Source: Hyphomicrobiales bacterium (GTDB lineage Bacteria > Pseudomonadota > Alphaproteobacteria > Rhizobiales > Beijerinckiaceae). Taken from it: a DNA stretch of 64,000 bases. Under the pieces are notes generated by a model that saw nothing but the letters and a program-made list of their open reading frames with translations, had not been told where the DNA came from and made no database searches. The position numbers were made by a program, and so were the translations under genes. Location: positions 1,550,001 through 1,614,000 of the forward strand of contig CAKNFJ010000001.1 of NCBI GenBank assembly GCA_930633495.1, given 5' to 3'. Every line of letters begins with the position of its first letter. The stretch's first letter is position 1. Of the stretch, positions 62,378-64,000 are shown piece after piece.

Positions 62378-63880
62378 TCAAGCCGCCACCGCGCTCCGCC
62401 CCTTCAGCCAGTCGCGCGTCCAGGAGAAGACCGGCCACAGCAATGCCGCGAAGGTCATCGCCGCCAGCACCGACGAGACCGGCCGGTCGAAGAAGGGCAG
62501 AACCGAGCCGTCCGACTTGATCAGCGAGGTCACGAAGTTCTGCTCCACCATCGTGCCCATGACGATGCCCAGCACCATCGCCGCGACCGGGTAGCCGTTC
62601 TTCTCCATCACGAAGCCGAACACGCCGAAGAAGGCGACGCACCAGACCGCGAACAGGTTGTTGCCTGCCGTGGCGAAAGCACCGACCGCGCAGAAGATCA
62701 TGATCACCGGCATCACGGCCGAGCGCGGCGCGCCGACGACCTTGCTCGCCAGCCGGATCATCACGATGCCGAAGGGGATCATGATGATGTTGCCGAGGAT
62801 GAAGATGATGTAGAGCGCATACATGCTCTCGGCCTGGCTGGTGAACAGCGTCGGCCCTGGGTTCAGCCCCTTCATGTAGAGCACGCCGATCGCGATCGCG
62901 GTGATCGTGTCGCCGGGGATGCCGAAGAGCAGCGCCGGCACCCAGCCCGAGGCGAGCGAGGCGTTGTTGGAGGCGCCGGCCTCGATCAGCCCTTCCGGAT
63001 GGCCGGTACCGAATTTCTCCGGCGTCTTCGAGAAGCGCTTGGCCATGGCGTAGCTGACCCAGGCCGCCATGTCGGCGCCGGCACCGGGCAGCACGCCGAT
63101 GATGATGCCGACGATGTTCCCGCGCGCCTGCTGCTTCGGGTATTCCTTGGTGAGTTTCCACTGCCCCTTCAGGATCGAGCCGAGGCGGCGGTGTTCGATC
63201 TTCGGCGGGTCGCGCTCGGTCAGCGAGCGCATCACTTCGGCCAGCGCGAAGACGCCGACCAGCGCCGGGATGACCTCGATGCCGCCGAGCAGGTTGGTCG
63301 AGCCGAAGGTGAAGCGCGGCACGCCGCCTGGATTGTCGATGCCGATGCAGGTGATCAGCAGTCCGAGCAGCATCGCCGCGATCGCCTTGATCGGCGAGGA
63401 GCGGGCGACCAACGTCGAGCACATCAGGCCGAGCATGGCCAGCCAGAAATTCTCGTAAGTCGAGAAGGACAGGGCCATCTCGGCCAGAAGCGGCGCGATC
63501 AGCATCAGCGAAAGCGTGCCGGCGATGCCGCCCAGCGCCGAGAACCACAGGCAGATGCCGAGCGCCGTCTCCGCCTGGCCCTTGCGCGTCATCGCATAGG
63601 CTTCGTCGGTATAGGCGGCCGAGGCCGGCGTGCCGGGGATGCGCAGCAGGCAGCCCGGAATGTCGCCGGAAAAGATCGCCATGGCGGAGGCGGTGATGAT
63701 CGTCGCCACCGCCGCGATCGGCGAGAGATAGAAGGTGACCGGCACCAACAGCGCCGTCGCCATGGTGGCCGAGAGACCGGGCAGTGCGCCGACCGTCAGC
63801 CCGTAGAAGGCCGACGCGACGATTGCGACCATGACGTCGAATTGGAAGACCAGCCCGAAGGCCTTGATGACGGTGTCCAT
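62378..63880 (-). CDS. tctA: Tripartite tricarboxylate transporter permease, large subunit
   Basis: This 500-residue membrane protein has the TctA features: VGALPGLSATMATALLVP near the N-terminus and GVLPGAGADMAAWVSYAMAK in the middle, with about twelve hydrophobic segments. It pairs with TctB and a TctC binding protein to take up citrate or other carboxylates. The ATG is 13 bases after the tctB stop. The TctC gene is not in the window. Confidence 0.93.
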   Translation of the reverse strand: MDTVIKAFGLVFQFDVMVAIVASAFYGLTVGALPGLSATMATALLVPVTFYLSPIAAVATIITASAMAIFSGDIPGCLLRIPGTPASAAYTDEAYAMTRKGQAETALGICLWFSALGGIAGTLSLMLIAPLLAEMALSFSTYENFWLAMLGLMCSTLVARSSPIKAIAAMLLGLLITCIGIDNPGGVPRFTFGSTNLLGGIEVIPALVGVFALAEVMRSLTERDPPKIEHRRLGSILKGQWKLTKEYPKQQARGNIVGIIIGVLPGAGADMAAWVSYAMAKRFSKTPEKFGTGHPEGLIEAGASNNASLASGWVPALLFGIPGDTITAIAIGVLYMKGLNPGPTLFTSQAESMYALYIIFILGNIIMIPFGIVMIRLASKVVGAPRSAVMPVIMIFCAVGAFATAGNNLFAVWCVAFFGVFGFVMEKNGYPVAAMVLGIVMGTMVEQNFVTSLIKSDGSVLPFFDRPVSSVLAAMTFAALLWPVFSWTRDWLKGRSAVAA

Positions 63881-63893
63881 CGTCAGGCCTCGC

Positions 63894-64000
63894 TCACCAG
63901 GGGAAGGGCAGGATGCCGCCGGGCAGCGGCACGCGCAGCAGCTTCAGGAAGATCAGGTTGATCGCGAAGGGGGCGATGATCGCGAGCGGCACTGCAAGCT
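63894..64000 (-). CDS. tctB: Tripartite tricarboxylate transporter small subunit TctB (C-terminal part, cut by the window edge)
   Basis: The minus-strand frame entering from the right edge reads IIAPFAINLIFLKLLRVPLP, then GGILPFPW and a stop, the typical C-terminal membrane helix and LP-x-G-I-L-P-F end of TctB. It sits just upstream of tctA, as in the tctCBA order. Only 34 residues are within the window. Confidence 0.75.
   Translation of the reverse strand, partial: LAVPLAIIAPFAINLIFLKLLRVPLPGGILPFPW

Overview
This is a 64 kb, GC-rich stretch of an alphaproteobacterial chromosome. Several features point to Hyphomicrobiales: an ethylmalonyl-CoA mutase, a class I lysyl-tRNA synthetase, an atpHAGDC operon without the Fo genes, a J-domain/BolA divergent pair, general-stress (EcfG-type) promoters and bipartite intergenic palindromes. 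A Bosea- or Methylobacterium-like genus is an inference from gene style. I see no phage, insertion sequence, CRISPR array or rRNA.

Layout. 1-6.1 kb: a divergent pair of AraC-type regulators, then five same-strand genes whose products are all predicted to be exported (Tat-exported DUF1254/1214 protein, HdeA-like protein, lipoprotein, outer-membrane-barrel-like protein, membrane-anchored TAXI-type binding protein). 6.3-11.8 kb: an AraC regulator, an orphan branched-chain-type binding protein and a divergent catabolic-looking cluster (DUF4863/PnbB-like, FMN reductase-like, flavin-reductase-like, a 67-aa Cys-containing small ORF, a DHDPS-family aldolase). 12-18.2 kb: tRNA-Glu, comF, grxC, DUF1178, a SleB-type hydrolase, ecm, a J-domain protein and bolA. 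18.2-28.6 kb: MFS and EamA transporters, a thiolase, a D-Ala-D-Ala carboxypeptidase, a COG0523 GTPase, an acyl-CoA synthetase and an orphan NMT1-like binding protein. 28.7-39.3 kb: an Lrp pseudogene remnant, rppH, the ATP synthase F1 operon, priA, xerC and a DUF4337 protein.

39.3-47.1 kb: an amidase plus oligopeptide-type ABC transporter operon, divergent from uxaC-uxuB. 47.4-51.5 kb: a solute-binding protein, an M20 amidohydrolase and lysK. 51.5-56.8 kb: the prkA-yeaH-spoVR stress operon, divergent from a small secreted protein; both sides carry an EcfG-type promoter match. 57-64 kb: a nitroreductase, DUF808, a bifunctional FadJ-type enzyme, an enoyl-CoA hydratase and the tctA/tctB transporter genes, the last one cut by the window edge.

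The genes share a theme of acyl-CoA and acetyl-CoA metabolism (acyl-CoA synthetase, thiolase, hydratases, ecm), aromatic/uronate/carboxylate uptake and use, and envelope and stress functions. The intergenic regions are unusually rich in long palindromes, two of which sit inside the atp operon.
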